Assembly (NCBI GenBank): GCA_046303515.1
Contig: JBKCGI010000158.1
Location: forward strand, 1 to 64,000
Length of the DNA stretch: 64,000 nt
Reading direction: 5' to 3'
Source: M2408 sp046303515
GTDB taxonomy: Bacteria; Bacteroidota; Bacteroidia; Flavobacteriales_D; Crocinitomicaceae
Positions 18,195-27,450 of the stretch are shown piece by piece. Position numbers and translations under genes: made by a program. Below the pieces are notes generated by a model. It ran no database searches. It saw nothing but the letters and a program-made list of their open reading frames with translations, and had not been told where the DNA came from. Positions within the stretch are counted from its first letter, which is position 1. Every line of letters starts with the position of its first letter.

Positions 18195-19364
18195 ATGCTC
18201 AATTTCGAAATTCAAAATCCAACACAAATCATTTTTGGCAAAGACCAACTTGAAAAACTTACAAGCTACATTCATAAATTTTATTCAGGTAAAAAAATTC
18301 TTATCGCTTACGGTGGCGGAAGTATTGAAAAAACTGGTTTAATGGCGCAAATTGAATCGCATTTGCAAGACTTTCATATCTGCAAATTTAAAGGAATTGA
18401 AGCCAATCCAGAATTTACAACTTTGATGAAAGCAGTTGAAATGATTCGTTCTGAAGAAATTGGTTTTATTTTAGCTGTTGGAGGTGGCTCCGTAATTGAT
18501 GGGGTGAAATTCATTTCTGGTGCTGTAAACTACAAACAAGATCCTTGGGATGTTTTGTTGCGCAAGGAAGGCTGTGTTTTTGATTCAGCTGTGCCATTTG
18601 GAGCGGTATTAACTTTGCCAGCAACAGGTTCGGAAGCCAATAGCGGAGCTGTAATTAGCAGAAGTGAGTTAAAATTGAAAATGACCATGGGCGGACCGTT
18701 GTTTTTTCCTAAATTTTCTTTTTTGGATCCAACAGTTGTGGCTACTTTGCCTCAAAAACAAATCGCAAATGGAATTACGGATGCCTTCATGCACACCTTG
18801 GAACAATATTTAACTTACCCAACAGACAATTTGTTGCAGGAACGGGAGGCGGAAGCAATTTTGTCAACCTTAATCGAAATTGCACCTCATGTAATGAAAG
18901 AACCAACAAACTACAAATATGCTTCGAATTTGATGTGGTGCGCAACGCATGCGTTGAATGGAAATTTACGTTGTGGTGTTCCAACCGACTGGGCAACTCA
19001 TATGATTGGTCACGAATTGACTGCGCTTTTCGGAATAGATCATGCCAGAACTTTAGCAATCATTGCTCCCCGATTATACGAAGTAAAATTCAATAACAAA
19101 CAAGAAAAATTGACACAATATGGACGCCGTGTTTGGAATTTGCAAGGAGATGATATCAGTGTGGCAAAACAAGCTATTGGTAAAACGGAAGAATTTTTCA
19201 ACAGTCTTGGAATTGAAACAACTATTTCTGCCTATACGAATGAGGTAGATGATGTTCACTCCATTATTCGCAAGCGGTTTGAAGAACGAGGTTGGAACAA
19301 TACTGGTGAAAGACAAGATTTAAGCTACGTGGAAATTGAAGAAATTGTGAAAAATGCGATTTAA
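18195..19364 (+). CDS. Iron-containing alcohol dehydrogenase (YqhD/butanol dehydrogenase-like)
   Basis: The 389-residue group III dehydrogenase has the NAD(P)-binding GGGSVIDGVKFI (about 95-106), LTLPATGSEANSGAVIS, and metal-ligand segments GITDAFMHTLEQYL and HMIGHELTALFGIDHARTLAI. The N-terminus MLNFEIQNPTQIIFGKDQL is typical of the YqhD group, which reduces aldehydes with NADPH. The actual substrate is unknown; aldehyde detoxification is the usual role. The gene is monocistronic by layout. Confidence 0.9.
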   Translation: MLNFEIQNPTQIIFGKDQLEKLTSYIHKFYSGKKILIAYGGGSIEKTGLMAQIESHLQDFHICKFKGIEANPEFTTLMKAVEMIRSEEIGFILAVGGGSVIDGVKFISGAVNYKQDPWDVLLRKEGCVFDSAVPFGAVLTLPATGSEANSGAVISRSELKLKMTMGGPLFFPKFSFLDPTVVATLPQKQIANGITDAFMHTLEQYLTYPTDNLLQEREAEAILSTLIEIAPHVMKEPTNYKYASNLMWCATHALNGNLRCGVPTDWATHMIGHELTALFGIDHARTLAIIAPRLYEVKFNNKQEKLTQYGRRVWNLQGDDISVAKQAIGKTEEFFNSLGIETTISAYTNEVDDVHSIIRKRFEERGWNNTGERQDLSYVEIEEIVKNAI

Positions 19365-19422
19365 TGGTTTTTCATTAGTTTTTGAGAAAATTTAAGAAGT
19401 CAGTAAAACAAAATAATTTATG

Positions 19423-19430
19423 TATGTTTG
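19423..19430 (+). promoter_or_regulatory. -7 element TATGTTTG for the AddB-like nuclease gene
   Basis: TATGTTTG overlaps a potential TTG start at 19428, which argues that translation begins instead at ATG 19449, 18 nt after the element. Confidence 0.5.
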
Positions 19431-19448
19431 TATTTCTTACAGAAAATC

Positions 19449-22271
19449 ATGCAAAAATTCGTTTCATATATTGCTGAACACCTAGTCAAAAGTGAAATTC
19501 CACTTCAAAATTGGGTGATTATTCTTCCTTCTGAAAGAGCAAAACAATACATTCAAAAAGCATTGTTTGAAGAAATTAAAAAGCCGTTTTTTGCGCCAAA
19601 AATGTTGACTGTAAACAACTGGGTAGCTCAGCAATCCAAAAAAGCAGTCATCGATAAAACACATTTGTTGTTGGAGTTGTATGAGATTCATCAAGCTTAT
19701 CCTTCGAGTGAAATTGACACATCTTTTGATGAATTTTTAAGTTGGGGAAGAATGTTGATGAGCGATTTTGATGAAATTGAACGCTATCTCGTGGATTCGA
19801 ACTTACTCTTTCGAAATTTGAAAGACATCAAAGAAATAGAAAATTGGAGTTTTAATTCGACGGAAGAATTAACAGAAAATCAAAAGAAATACCTTGCATT
19901 CTGGGACAGACTAGGATCTTATTTCATTCAATTACAAAATAAATTAAGTGAAAAAAACACCTGCATGTTGGGTTCGGTTTATCGAAATTTAGCCGAAAAT
20001 ACACCAGTCTTTTTTCAAGACGAAGAAAAACACTACCTTTTTGCTGGTTTCAATGCTTTATCAAAAGCTGAAATGCAGTTGTTTAAAAATTTAATTGATG
20101 CCAAAAAAGGACATATTCTTTTTGATTCTGATAGTTATTATTTGAAAGATAATTTCCACGAAGCGGGTTATTTTATTCGAAAATTTAGAGATTTTATTCA
20201 GTCGAAAGACATGAACTTAGTTCGCAATGAACTGTTGACCAGTAGTAAAGAAATCGAAATTATTTCTTGTTCACAATTAACAGGTCAAGTGAAAGTTGCT
20301 CAAACACTTTTAAATCAAATTCCAGAGGAAGAATTCTCCGAAACGATGGTTTTGTTAGCTGATGAAAGTTTGATTATTCCTTTGTTACAAAATATTCCCA
20401 AACATGTAAAAAAAGCAAATATAACTTTGGGTTTACCCTTACGTTCAACAGCTTTGTTAACTTGGATTGAATTGATTTTTAATATTCAAGAAGGTTTTAT
20501 TCGCTACAAACGCGCGAGCATCTATCACAAAGATTTACTTGCAATGTGGAATCATCCCTTTTTCAATGAAATTTTATCGGATGAAGAGCGTCAAATCGTT
20601 TATAAAAAGGAAAAAGAAATTCAAAGTAGAAATATTATTTTCCAATCGCTAAAAAATGCTCAGATTTCCGAAAAAAGTGATGCTATTTTAAAAATTTTGT
20701 TTGAACCTTGGGAAAATTCTTGGTCTCTGGCAATCAAAAATATGCGTTTGATGAATCAATTACTTTACGAAGGATTTGATCCAAATAAGGAGGAGAATAA
20801 ACTGGAAAAAGCTATCATTCAGCGATTTGATGAGGTTATAATTGATTTTCAAAATTGTATTGATGAATCTTTTCCCGAAATGTCGTTGAGAAGTTTCAAA
20901 ACGCTTTTTAATCAAGAATGGACAACAGAAAACATTGCTTATTATGGAAATCCAATTGATGGAGTGCAAGTTATGGGTCTGTTGGAAACACGTTTGCTCG
21001 ATTTCAAAAATATCATTGTTTTAGGTTTAAATGAAGGGAAAATGCCTCCCTCAAATGCCATAAACTCCTTGATCCCAATGGATTTAAGAAAATTTGTTGG
21101 ATTACCTACAGTTCGCGACAAACAAGGCTTATTTGCGCACCACTTTTACCGTTTGTTACACGGAGCTGAAAAAGTTTACATTACATATCATAATGGTGTT
21201 GATTCGATTGCCTTTGCAGAAAAAAGTCGTTTTGTGGCTCAGATCGAAATGGAATTGGCAAAATCTAATCCAAATATCAAAATAACGAAGAGAGATTATA
21301 CAATTCTGCAAGAAAACAAGGAATCAACTGATAAGAAAATAGTTAAAACTCCTGAAATTATCGAACAACTAGATTTCCTGTTTGCAAATGGACTTTCGCC
21401 CTCAATGGTTAAAAAATATTTTACGTGCCCACTAGATTTTTATTTCCAATACGTATTGAAGTTTGGTGAAGAGAAAAAAGTAGAAGAAGAATTGGAAAGC
21501 AACACTTTTGGAACTCTAATTCATACAGTTCTAGAGAATTTATATCAAAAATTTAATGAAGAAAAAGCAGGTAAATCGGCACCAAATCTAACAGAAAAAG
21601 ATATTGATTTCATGCTAAAATCCTTTGAACCATTACTTTTCGAAGAATTCAAAACATACTTTAATGGAGATGCCCAAGCTTTTTTAACAGGAAAGAATTT
21701 CTTGAGTTATTCCATGTCTATTGAAATGTGTAAACAGTTTTTACTTTCAGAAAAACAATTTTTTCAAAAAAACCCTTTGGCAGTTATTCGCATCAAAGCG
21801 CTAGAAATGGCTGTTGATACAACTTTGGAACTAGATCTTTTTGGCGAAAAAAAATCAATAAAACTGAAGGGATTCATTGATCGTGTAGATGAAATTGACG
21901 GACAAATTAGAATTTTAGATTACAAAACTGGTAAGGTTGATATAAAAGATGTTGCTAATGCAATGCCAAATTTTCAAGGAACAGAATTAGAATATTTACT
22001 AAAATCTACTGAAAAAACGAAACACTTTTTTCAATTGATGACATACTTATTTTTATTTTATCAAAAAACAGGCACAGTGGCCAATCAAAACGGAATAATT
22101 TCAATGGTCAATTTTAAACAAAACCCATTTTTGATGACCGCAAAAGAGATTTCAAATGAAGATTTGATAAAATTTTACCCTCAAATGTTACAACAAATTT
22201 TAGAAGACATTTACAATTCGTCGACCTTTTTTGAACACAATGCGAAATCAAAATTTTGTGATTACTGTTAA
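19449..22271 (+). CDS. PD-(D/E)XK nuclease family protein, AddB/RecB-like, shortened at the C-terminus
   Basis: The 940-residue protein resembles the AddB-type subunit of Bacteroidota recombination nucleases: an inactive helicase-like N-terminus (WVIILPSERAKQYI), KNIIVLGLNEGKMPPS (about 520), and a C-terminal RecB nuclease domain with GTLIHTVLENLY, FIDRVDEIDG and LDYKTGKVD (Asp824, Lys826 about). The nuclease iron-sulfur cluster normally uses one Cys before the domain (here Cys660, YFTCPLDFYFQYVL) and a C-terminal C-x2-C-x(~5)-C. Here the chain ends at KFCDYC, so the last Cys and ~10 residues are missing. No AddA-like helicase gene is adjacent. ATG 19449 is preferred over TTG 19428, which lies in the promoter. 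Confidence 0.82.
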   Translation: MQKFVSYIAEHLVKSEIPLQNWVIILPSERAKQYIQKALFEEIKKPFFAPKMLTVNNWVAQQSKKAVIDKTHLLLELYEIHQAYPSSEIDTSFDEFLSWGRMLMSDFDEIERYLVDSNLLFRNLKDIKEIENWSFNSTEELTENQKKYLAFWDRLGSYFIQLQNKLSEKNTCMLGSVYRNLAENTPVFFQDEEKHYLFAGFNALSKAEMQLFKNLIDAKKGHILFDSDSYYLKDNFHEAGYFIRKFRDFIQSKDMNLVRNELLTSSKEIEIISCSQLTGQVKVAQTLLNQIPEEEFSETMVLLADESLIIPLLQNIPKHVKKANITLGLPLRSTALLTWIELIFNIQEGFIRYKRASIYHKDLLAMWNHPFFNEILSDEERQIVYKKEKEIQSRNIIFQSLKNAQISEKSDAILKILFEPWENSWSLAIKNMRLMNQLLYEGFDPNKEENKLEKAIIQRFDEVIIDFQNCIDESFPEMSLRSFKTLFNQEWTTENIAYYGNPIDGVQVMGLLETRLLDFKNIIVLGLNEGKMPPSNAINSLIPMDLRKFVGLPTVRDKQGLFAHHFYRLLHGAEKVYITYHNGVDSIAFAEKSRFVAQIEMELAKSNPNIKITKRDYTILQENKESTDKKIVKTPEIIEQLDFLFANGLSPSMVKKYFTCPLDFYFQYVLKFGEEKKVEEELESNTFGTLIHTVLENLYQKFNEEKAGKSAPNLTEKDIDFMLKSFEPLLFEEFKTYFNGDAQAFLTGKNFLSYSMSIEMCKQFLLSEKQFFQKNPLAVIRIKALEMAVDTTLELDLFGEKKSIKLKGFIDRVDEIDGQIRILDYKTGKVDIKDVANAMPNFQGTELEYLLKSTEKTKHFFQLMTYLFLFYQKTGTVANQNGIISMVNFKQNPFLMTAKEISNEDLIKFYPQMLQQILEDIYNSSTFFEHNAKSKFCDYC

Positions 22272-22342
22272 ATAATATAAAATAATGCTTATTTTTTTGG
22301 ACATTTACAACCATTAGATTAAATTTACATCTAATAAACATT

Positions 22343-22981
22343 ATGAAAAGTCTTTTGTTATTTTTACTTATTGTTATTTCATTATCTTGCAGTAAATACA
22401 AGTTAAGTCAACCATGTACCTTACAGTTTCAAAGTGATTATATTTCCACTTCAAATCCAATTGACGAAAATTATTCTGGAAGCTTAAATGTTACAAGCAT
22501 AACCTTTAGCGGAGAAAGGGAAAAAGGTGACGCAGTTGAAATAAAAAAAGTTCTAGAGACCAAATCAATGGAAATTGGAAAAGGAATTGCTTTCGATACT
22601 CCAATTGATATTCCAGTTGGAATTTATACTAATTATAACGTAAAGATTAGATTATCAGATTACAATTCAATTCGCATAGAAAAAAATATTACTAACGGCA
22701 TAAACAAACCCATTCTGATTGAAATCAATGAAGGCCTAGAATTAATTTTCCTTGCAAGCGAAAAATCTCCGGAATTAAAGAAAAAAGAAATGTATACAGC
22801 AAATTTAATTTGGAACTTGAATCAACTTTTTGCTGGTTTGTCTAATCAAAGTATTAATAATTCACCTACTGTTTTAATTAATGGAATTGAAACAGTTGTT
22901 ATAAGTGCAAGTTCAAATGCTGATAAGCTTGATAAAATTAAAACAAATTTAAGTAACGCTATTCAATTAAAAATAGAATAA
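22343..22981 (+). CDS. Putative lipoprotein, first gene of an ECF sigma operon
   Basis: I do not recognise this 212-residue protein. It has a lipoprotein signal (MKSLLLFLLIVISLSC, Cys16) and a beta-rich body with phrases such as SLNVTSITFSGEREKGDAVEIKKVLE and DTPIDIPVGIYTNYNVKIRL, which suggest an immunoglobulin-like or DUF4382-like fold (weak). A TTTG-N20-TAAATTTA pair (22296-22327) lies 15 nt before the ATG and may be its promoter. It ends one base before the TTG start of the sigma factor, so it probably belongs to the same signalling unit. Confidence 0.6.
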   Translation: MKSLLLFLLIVISLSCSKYKLSQPCTLQFQSDYISTSNPIDENYSGSLNVTSITFSGEREKGDAVEIKKVLETKSMEIGKGIAFDTPIDIPVGIYTNYNVKIRLSDYNSIRIEKNITNGINKPILIEINEGLELIFLASEKSPELKKKEMYTANLIWNLNQLFAGLSNQSINNSPTVLINGIETVVISASSNADKLDKIKTNLSNAIQLKIE

Positions 22982-22982
22982 T

Positions 22983-23531
22983 TTGGTTGATAATGAGTTA
23001 AACGATATCATTAATGGTTGCTCCAATTGGAATAAAGAGAGCCAGGAAAAGTTATATCGTTTATTTTCAAAGCCTCTATACAAAACTTGCTGTTTATATG
23101 CGAAAAATGAAGATGAGGCTGCCGATTTATTGCACGATACCTTTATTCATGTTTTCAAAAACATTCAACAATTTAATTTTCAAGGATCTTTCGAAGGGTG
23201 GATAAAAAAAGTATGTGTAAACTTATGTTTGCAAGAAATTAGAATACAAAATAAAATCAAAGAGGTTTCACTCGAGGCAGGTTTGCATGAAATAATAGAG
23301 GCGGAGGATAATTCTGGAGAAATAGAAATTCAGAATGAGAGTGTTTTTTCAAAAGTACTTGAGGAAATCAATAAACTTCCAGCAAAAGCTGCATTAGTAA
23401 TCAAATTATATATTTTTGAAGGCTGGTCTCATGCCCAAATTGCGGAAGAATTAGATATTTCCATTGGTACTTCAAAATCTCAATTGAATTACGCTAGAAA
23501 ACTCATTAAAGAACGCTGCTATGCAAAATGA
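22983..23531 (+). CDS. ECF-family RNA polymerase sigma factor
   Basis: The 182-residue protein has sigma region 2 (DEAADLLHDTFIHVFKNIQQF, then FEGWIKKVCVNLCLQEIR, about 43-87) and region 4 (INKLPAKAALVIKLYIFEGWSHAQIAEELDISIGTSKSQL split by helix-turn-helix, about 130-170). The start is TTG at 22983 by position; no ATG occurs before region 2. It overlaps the following membrane protein gene by 11 nt, so the two are translationally coupled, as sigma/anti-sigma pairs often are. Confidence 0.88.
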   Translation: MVDNELNDIINGCSNWNKESQEKLYRLFSKPLYKTCCLYAKNEDEAADLLHDTFIHVFKNIQQFNFQGSFEGWIKKVCVNLCLQEIRIQNKIKEVSLEAGLHEIIEAEDNSGEIEIQNESVFSKVLEEINKLPAKAALVIKLYIFEGWSHAQIAEELDISIGTSKSQLNYARKLIKERCYAK

Positions 23532-24837
23532 GTCTAACGATATAAATGATTTTTTATCTGAAAAAATGAGAGAATCTTTTTCAGCATGGAATCCTTCGTT
23601 TGATCACGAAACTAATTGGCGTGAACTGTCAAAATCTATTGACACAGAAATAAGTTTGAATCAACTAAAAAATGATATTGCTAAGAGCGAAATTGAAGTT
23701 CCTGAAGCAATTTGGTTCAATTTAAACAACTCTTTGGAAAAAGATTTTGTAGATGAAAAATTAAAATTAGACTATACACATTGGAATCCAAGTCCCACAG
23801 AATCTACATTTGAGGAAATACAGGAAAGTATACAATTAGAAAAAGTTTGGAGTAAATTGAATCAAAGTTTGAATCAAGAAGAAATAAAACAAACGATTTC
23901 AATTTCAAAAGTGCTAATTTTAATAAGTATTCTTTTCATTAGTTATTTTACAAACGATCATTTTTTCTTGAATAAAAAGAACAAAATTCAACTGGTAAAT
24001 AAGCAAGGAATTCCAACTATTTTAAAAGTTAACAATCAAAAAGAGAATACTGAAGTAAATAATGTACCTCAATCTAATCCAAAGCAAATTGCGTTTACTA
24101 GAAGTCAAGAGGAAAACAATTTTCTTGCAATAAAGGAGGCAATTAAAATTAATGATTCAAAAAATCACATCCATAATGCTCTTGAAACAGAAAATAACCA
24201 GGCACAAATATTAAATCCAATAAAAACATTACCTGTATTCCAAAATCCTATTTTTAATATTGAAGAAAAAGCAATTTTGAATTTATCAGAAAATAACCCT
24301 AGGAACAAAGGGAATATCGGAATTAATTATTTTACTACTATAAATCTCATTCAAAATAATTCTATTAAAAATTTAACCACGAATGTTGCTGGTTTAGGAT
24401 ACGAATTTGGTTTGTTTTTTAGACATAAAATAAAAAACTTAACGCAAGAATATTGTGTAAACTATAATCTATTTAATCAAACTGAAAACACCTTTGATAA
24501 TGGTACTTTTACACGGAGTAAATACACTATTTCTGGCATTAAAATAAATACATTTACTGCGATTCCATTACTTTCAAAATTTAATTTAGGTGGAGGATTA
24601 AGTACTTTTTTACCCATCCAAGCCATTAAAGAGCGAGAAAATACCATTGTAGATTTACCAAAAATAAATGCCGTAAATTTTGGATTAAATGTAGGTTTAG
24701 ACTACAATTTAGGTATATTGAAAGCAAATAAAATAAAGTTCTGCTTCAAGTACGAAACTATTTTTTCATTAAACAATACAACATCAAATTTTAAACTTTT
24801 CCAAAATTATAATTTGGGTTTAAAATATAATTTTTAA
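23521..24837 (+). CDS. Putative membrane regulator: cytoplasmic repeats, one TM helix and a barrel-like C-terminal domain
   Basis: This 438-residue protein is coupled to the ECF sigma gene. Residues 1-120 are probably cytoplasmic and contain two copies of a module, SAWNPSFDHETNWRELSKSI and THWNPSPTESTFEEIQESI, each linked with a W-x2-LN-x-SL segment (IWFNLNNSL, VWSKLNQSL). One hydrophobic helix follows (about 128-147, VLILISILFISYF), then an Asn/Gln-rich stretch. From about 260 to the end there are amphipathic strands like a small outer-membrane beta-barrel, ending in a terminal Phe (LGLKYNF). By position it should be the anti-sigma factor. The topology would require a chain running from cytoplasm to outer membrane. 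Confidence 0.6.
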   Translation: MQNESNDINDFLSEKMRESFSAWNPSFDHETNWRELSKSIDTEISLNQLKNDIAKSEIEVPEAIWFNLNNSLEKDFVDEKLKLDYTHWNPSPTESTFEEIQESIQLEKVWSKLNQSLNQEEIKQTISISKVLILISILFISYFTNDHFFLNKKNKIQLVNKQGIPTILKVNNQKENTEVNNVPQSNPKQIAFTRSQEENNFLAIKEAIKINDSKNHIHNALETENNQAQILNPIKTLPVFQNPIFNIEEKAILNLSENNPRNKGNIGINYFTTINLIQNNSIKNLTTNVAGLGYEFGLFFRHKIKNLTQEYCVNYNLFNQTENTFDNGTFTRSKYTISGIKINTFTAIPLLSKFNLGGGLSTFLPIQAIKERENTIVDLPKINAVNFGLNVGLDYNLGILKANKIKFCFKYETIFSLNNTTSNFKLFQNYNLGLKYNF

Positions 24838-24943
24838 ATTTTTTCCAACCTTTTTTATTTTTGATCATCTAATGATTATAAAGTCTTTTGATTTTATAAG
24901 AAATTGATGAATTTAAAATTTTCTCTGGGTAGTAGTAGAGAAA

Positions 24944-24987
24944 AAGGGGGAACTTCGGATTTTATATTCGAGTTCCCCTTCTTTTTT
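24944..24987 (+). terminator. Rho-independent terminator after the ECF operon
   Basis: A stem AAGGGG(G)AACT(T)CG / CGAGTTCCCCTT around an AT loop is followed by CTTTTTT. It separates the ECF operon from aspS. Confidence 0.85.
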
Positions 24988-25001
24988 AAGTGATCTTGCG
25001 C

Positions 25002-25032
25002 TTTTGATTCTTAATTCAATTACTTATCTTTG
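25002..25032 (+). promoter_or_regulatory. Two-part promoter for aspS
   Basis: TTTTG (25002-25006), 18 nt spacer, then TATCTTTG (25025-25032) followed by CA. The leader of ~38 nt contains a small hairpin GCGTT / AACGC (25044-25059). Confidence 0.75.
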
Positions 25033-25074
25033 CACCCTCACCGCGTTCATAGCAACGCAGTTAATTTTTAAAGA

Positions 25075-26820
25075 ATGTACAGAACTCACACAAATGGCGA
25101 ATTACGCACATCGGATATTGGAAAACAAGTAACACTCTCAGGCTGGATGCAGCGCTCAAGAGATTTGGGTGGAATGACTTTTATCGATTTGCGCGATCGC
25201 TATGGTGTAACACAGTTGGCATTTAATTTGGAAGAAAATACAGATTTGTGTATGCAAGCGCGTAAATTGGGACGTGAATTTGTGATTCAAGTGGAAGGAA
25301 CTGTCATTGAACGTTCTTCAAAAAATAAAAATATGCCAACTGGAGACATTGAAATCAAAGTTGAAAAATTATCTGTGTTAAATGCAGCTAAAACTCCACC
25401 TTTCACGATTGAAGATGAAACGGATGGTGGTGAAGAAATCAGAGCGCAATACCGTTATTTGGATTTAAGAAGAAATCCAGTACAAGAAAAATTGCGTCTG
25501 AGAAATAAAGTGGCTCTAGAAACTCGTAAATATTTGGATAGTTTAGATTTTTTAGATGTTGAAACACCTTATTTGATCAAATCTACACCTGAAGGAGCAA
25601 GAGATTTCGTTGTTCCAAGCCGCATGAATGAAGGGGAATTTTACGCTTTACCTCAATCACCTCAAACCTTTAAACAATTGTTGATGGTTTCTGGATTTGA
25701 CCGTTATTACCAAATCGTAAAATGTTTCCGTGACGAAGATTTACGTGCAGATAGACAACCAGAGTTTACACAAATTGACTGTGAAATGGCTTTCGTTGAA
25801 CAAGAAGATATTTTACAAACTTTTGAAGGACTGATTAAACATTTATTCAAAACGGTTCGTGGAATTGAATTTGAAGGAGCATTTCCAAGAATGGATTACG
25901 CTGAAGCGATGGCAAAATATGGTTCAGACAAGCCAGACATTCGTTTCGGAATGGAATTCGTTGATTTAACTGAAATTGTAAAAGGAAAAGATTTCCCTGT
26001 TTTTGATAATGCTGAAACAATTTTAGCAATTAATGCAGAGCAGACAAATTCTTATACTAGAAAGCAAATTGATGCTTTAACAGATTTTGTTAAGCGTCCA
26101 CAAATTGGAGCAACTGGCTTAATTTATTTGCGTTGCAACGAAGATGGTACTTTGAAAAGTTCTGTAGATAAATTCTATTCAGAAGAAGAGTTGAAAAAAT
26201 GGGCTGAAAAGACAAACGCTAAACCTGGAGATTTAATTTTCTTGTTATGCGGTGATTTGGATAAAGTCAGAAAACAAATGAATGAATTGCGTTTGCACCT
26301 TGGAAACGAGTTAGGTTTGCGTAATCCAAATGATTTTAAGCCTTTGTGGGTATTAGATTTCCCATTATTAGAATGGGACGAAGAAAACGGAAGATACCAC
26401 GCGATGCACCATCCATTTACTTCTCCAAAACCAGAAGATTTTCATTTAATTGGAACAGATCCTGGAAAAGTTCGTGCAAATGCTTACGATTTAGCGATGA
26501 ATGGTGTAGAATTAGGTGGAGGTTCGATTCGTATTCATGACAGAGATTTACAGTCTCAAATGTTTGACTTACTAGGATTTACTAAAGAAGAAGCTCAAAA
26601 TCAATTTGGATTCTTGATGAATGCTTTTGAATATGGAGCGCCACCACACGGAGGTTTAGCTTTTGGGTTAGATCGATTGGTTGCAACGATGGGAGGTTCT
26701 GACTCAATAAGAGATTACATTGCCTTCCCAAAAAACAATCGTGGTCGTGATGTGATGATTGACGCGCCTTCTTTGCTAAGCGAAGAGCAATTGAAAGAGT
26801 TGAATATTAAATTGAGATAA
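25075..26820 (+). CDS. aspS: Aspartyl-tRNA synthetase
   Basis: The 581-residue class IIb synthetase charges tRNA-Asp. It has the OB-fold anticodon domain (SGWMQRSRDLGGMTFIDLRDRYG, about 23-45), motif 2 (CFRDEDLRADRQPEFTQID, about 218-236), the bacterial GAD insert, and motif 3 (GLAFGLDRLVATMGG, about 526-540). The length is normal for the bacterial type. It has a strong promoter and a short leader with a small hairpin. Confidence 0.98.
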   Translation: MYRTHTNGELRTSDIGKQVTLSGWMQRSRDLGGMTFIDLRDRYGVTQLAFNLEENTDLCMQARKLGREFVIQVEGTVIERSSKNKNMPTGDIEIKVEKLSVLNAAKTPPFTIEDETDGGEEIRAQYRYLDLRRNPVQEKLRLRNKVALETRKYLDSLDFLDVETPYLIKSTPEGARDFVVPSRMNEGEFYALPQSPQTFKQLLMVSGFDRYYQIVKCFRDEDLRADRQPEFTQIDCEMAFVEQEDILQTFEGLIKHLFKTVRGIEFEGAFPRMDYAEAMAKYGSDKPDIRFGMEFVDLTEIVKGKDFPVFDNAETILAINAEQTNSYTRKQIDALTDFVKRPQIGATGLIYLRCNEDGTLKSSVDKFYSEEELKKWAEKTNAKPGDLIFLLCGDLDKVRKQMNELRLHLGNELGLRNPNDFKPLWVLDFPLLEWDEENGRYHAMHHPFTSPKPEDFHLIGTDPGKVRANAYDLAMNGVELGGGSIRIHDRDLQSQMFDLLGFTKEEAQNQFGFLMNAFEYGAPPHGGLAFGLDRLVATMGGSDSIRDYIAFPKNNRGRDVMIDAPSLLSEEQLKELNIKLR

Positions 26821-26846
26821 AAAATAATTTCAAACTGAGTTATTCG

Positions 26847-26854
26847 TATTTTTG
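26847..26854 (+). promoter_or_regulatory. -7 element TATTTTTG for the 26.9-kb lipoprotein gene
   Basis: TATTTTTG overlaps a possible TTG start at 26852. The ATG at 26870 lies 15 nt downstream and gives a clean lipoprotein signal, so the element decides the start. Confidence 0.5.
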
Positions 26855-26869
26855 TATAAAATATTTCAT

Positions 26870-27388
26870 ATGAAGTTTTTCATTTTATTATCTATCAGCT
26901 TACTTGCTTCTTGTGCAATGTTTAAAAGCAAAAACTCAAAGTATCAAGTAAGCGGTAAAATCGAAATTCACAAACCTTATTGTGGAGGTGCAAAACCAAC
27001 TCCTGAAATTGCCAAAGGAGAATTTGAGCCTTATGCTAATGCAACTTTTTATGTGAAAACGCAGATGAATAATGACAAAAAATTGGAGACAGTTTTAAAA
27101 TTCAAAACGGATTCTAAAGGTAATTATAAATTCAAAATCAAAAAAGGAACATATGTAGTTGTGCACGAAGACAAAATGTTAAGTTTTGAGCAATATAAAG
27201 AAAAATACAGCAAACCAGTTGACCAACTATTGGAATATGTTGGAGATAAGGAAGCAAAAGAACATTACGAACGTTTAGATTTTAGTATAGATGTTCAGGG
27301 GAAAAAGGACTTTTCATATACCTACCAAACAAAATGTTTTTGTGGAATGAATCCCTTAATGAAATATATCGGACCAAAGCCAATGTAA
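26870..27388 (+). CDS. Lipoprotein of unknown function
   Basis: From ATG 26870 the 172-residue product begins with a short lipoprotein signal (MKFFILLSISLLASC, Cys15). The body has a beta-sandwich look: VSGKIEIHKPYCGGAKPTPE, ANATFYVKT and KFKTDSKGNYKFKIKKGTYVVVHEDK, which is like a carboxypeptidase-regulatory or SpaA-type fold, and a C-terminal CFCGMNP. I recall similar stand-alone proteins in Flavobacteriia but no assigned function. It lies between aspS and the bacilliredoxin gene. Confidence 0.7.
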   Translation: MKFFILLSISLLASCAMFKSKNSKYQVSGKIEIHKPYCGGAKPTPEIAKGEFEPYANATFYVKTQMNNDKKLETVLKFKTDSKGNYKFKIKKGTYVVVHEDKMLSFEQYKEKYSKPVDQLLEYVGDKEAKEHYERLDFSIDVQGKKDFSYTYQTKCFCGMNPLMKYIGPKPM

Positions 27389-27450
27389 GAATTCAATCAT
27401 AGATTAATAATAAAAAAACAATATCAAAGTTTAATTTAAAATTCAAAAAT

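Noticed and set aside
19428..19448. TTG start for the AddB-like nuclease
   Set aside because: It lies inside a TATGTTTG promoter element; ATG 19449 is a better start.
26852..26869. TTG start for the 26.9-kb lipoprotein
   Set aside because: It overlaps the -7 element; ATG 26870 gives a clean lipoprotein signal.
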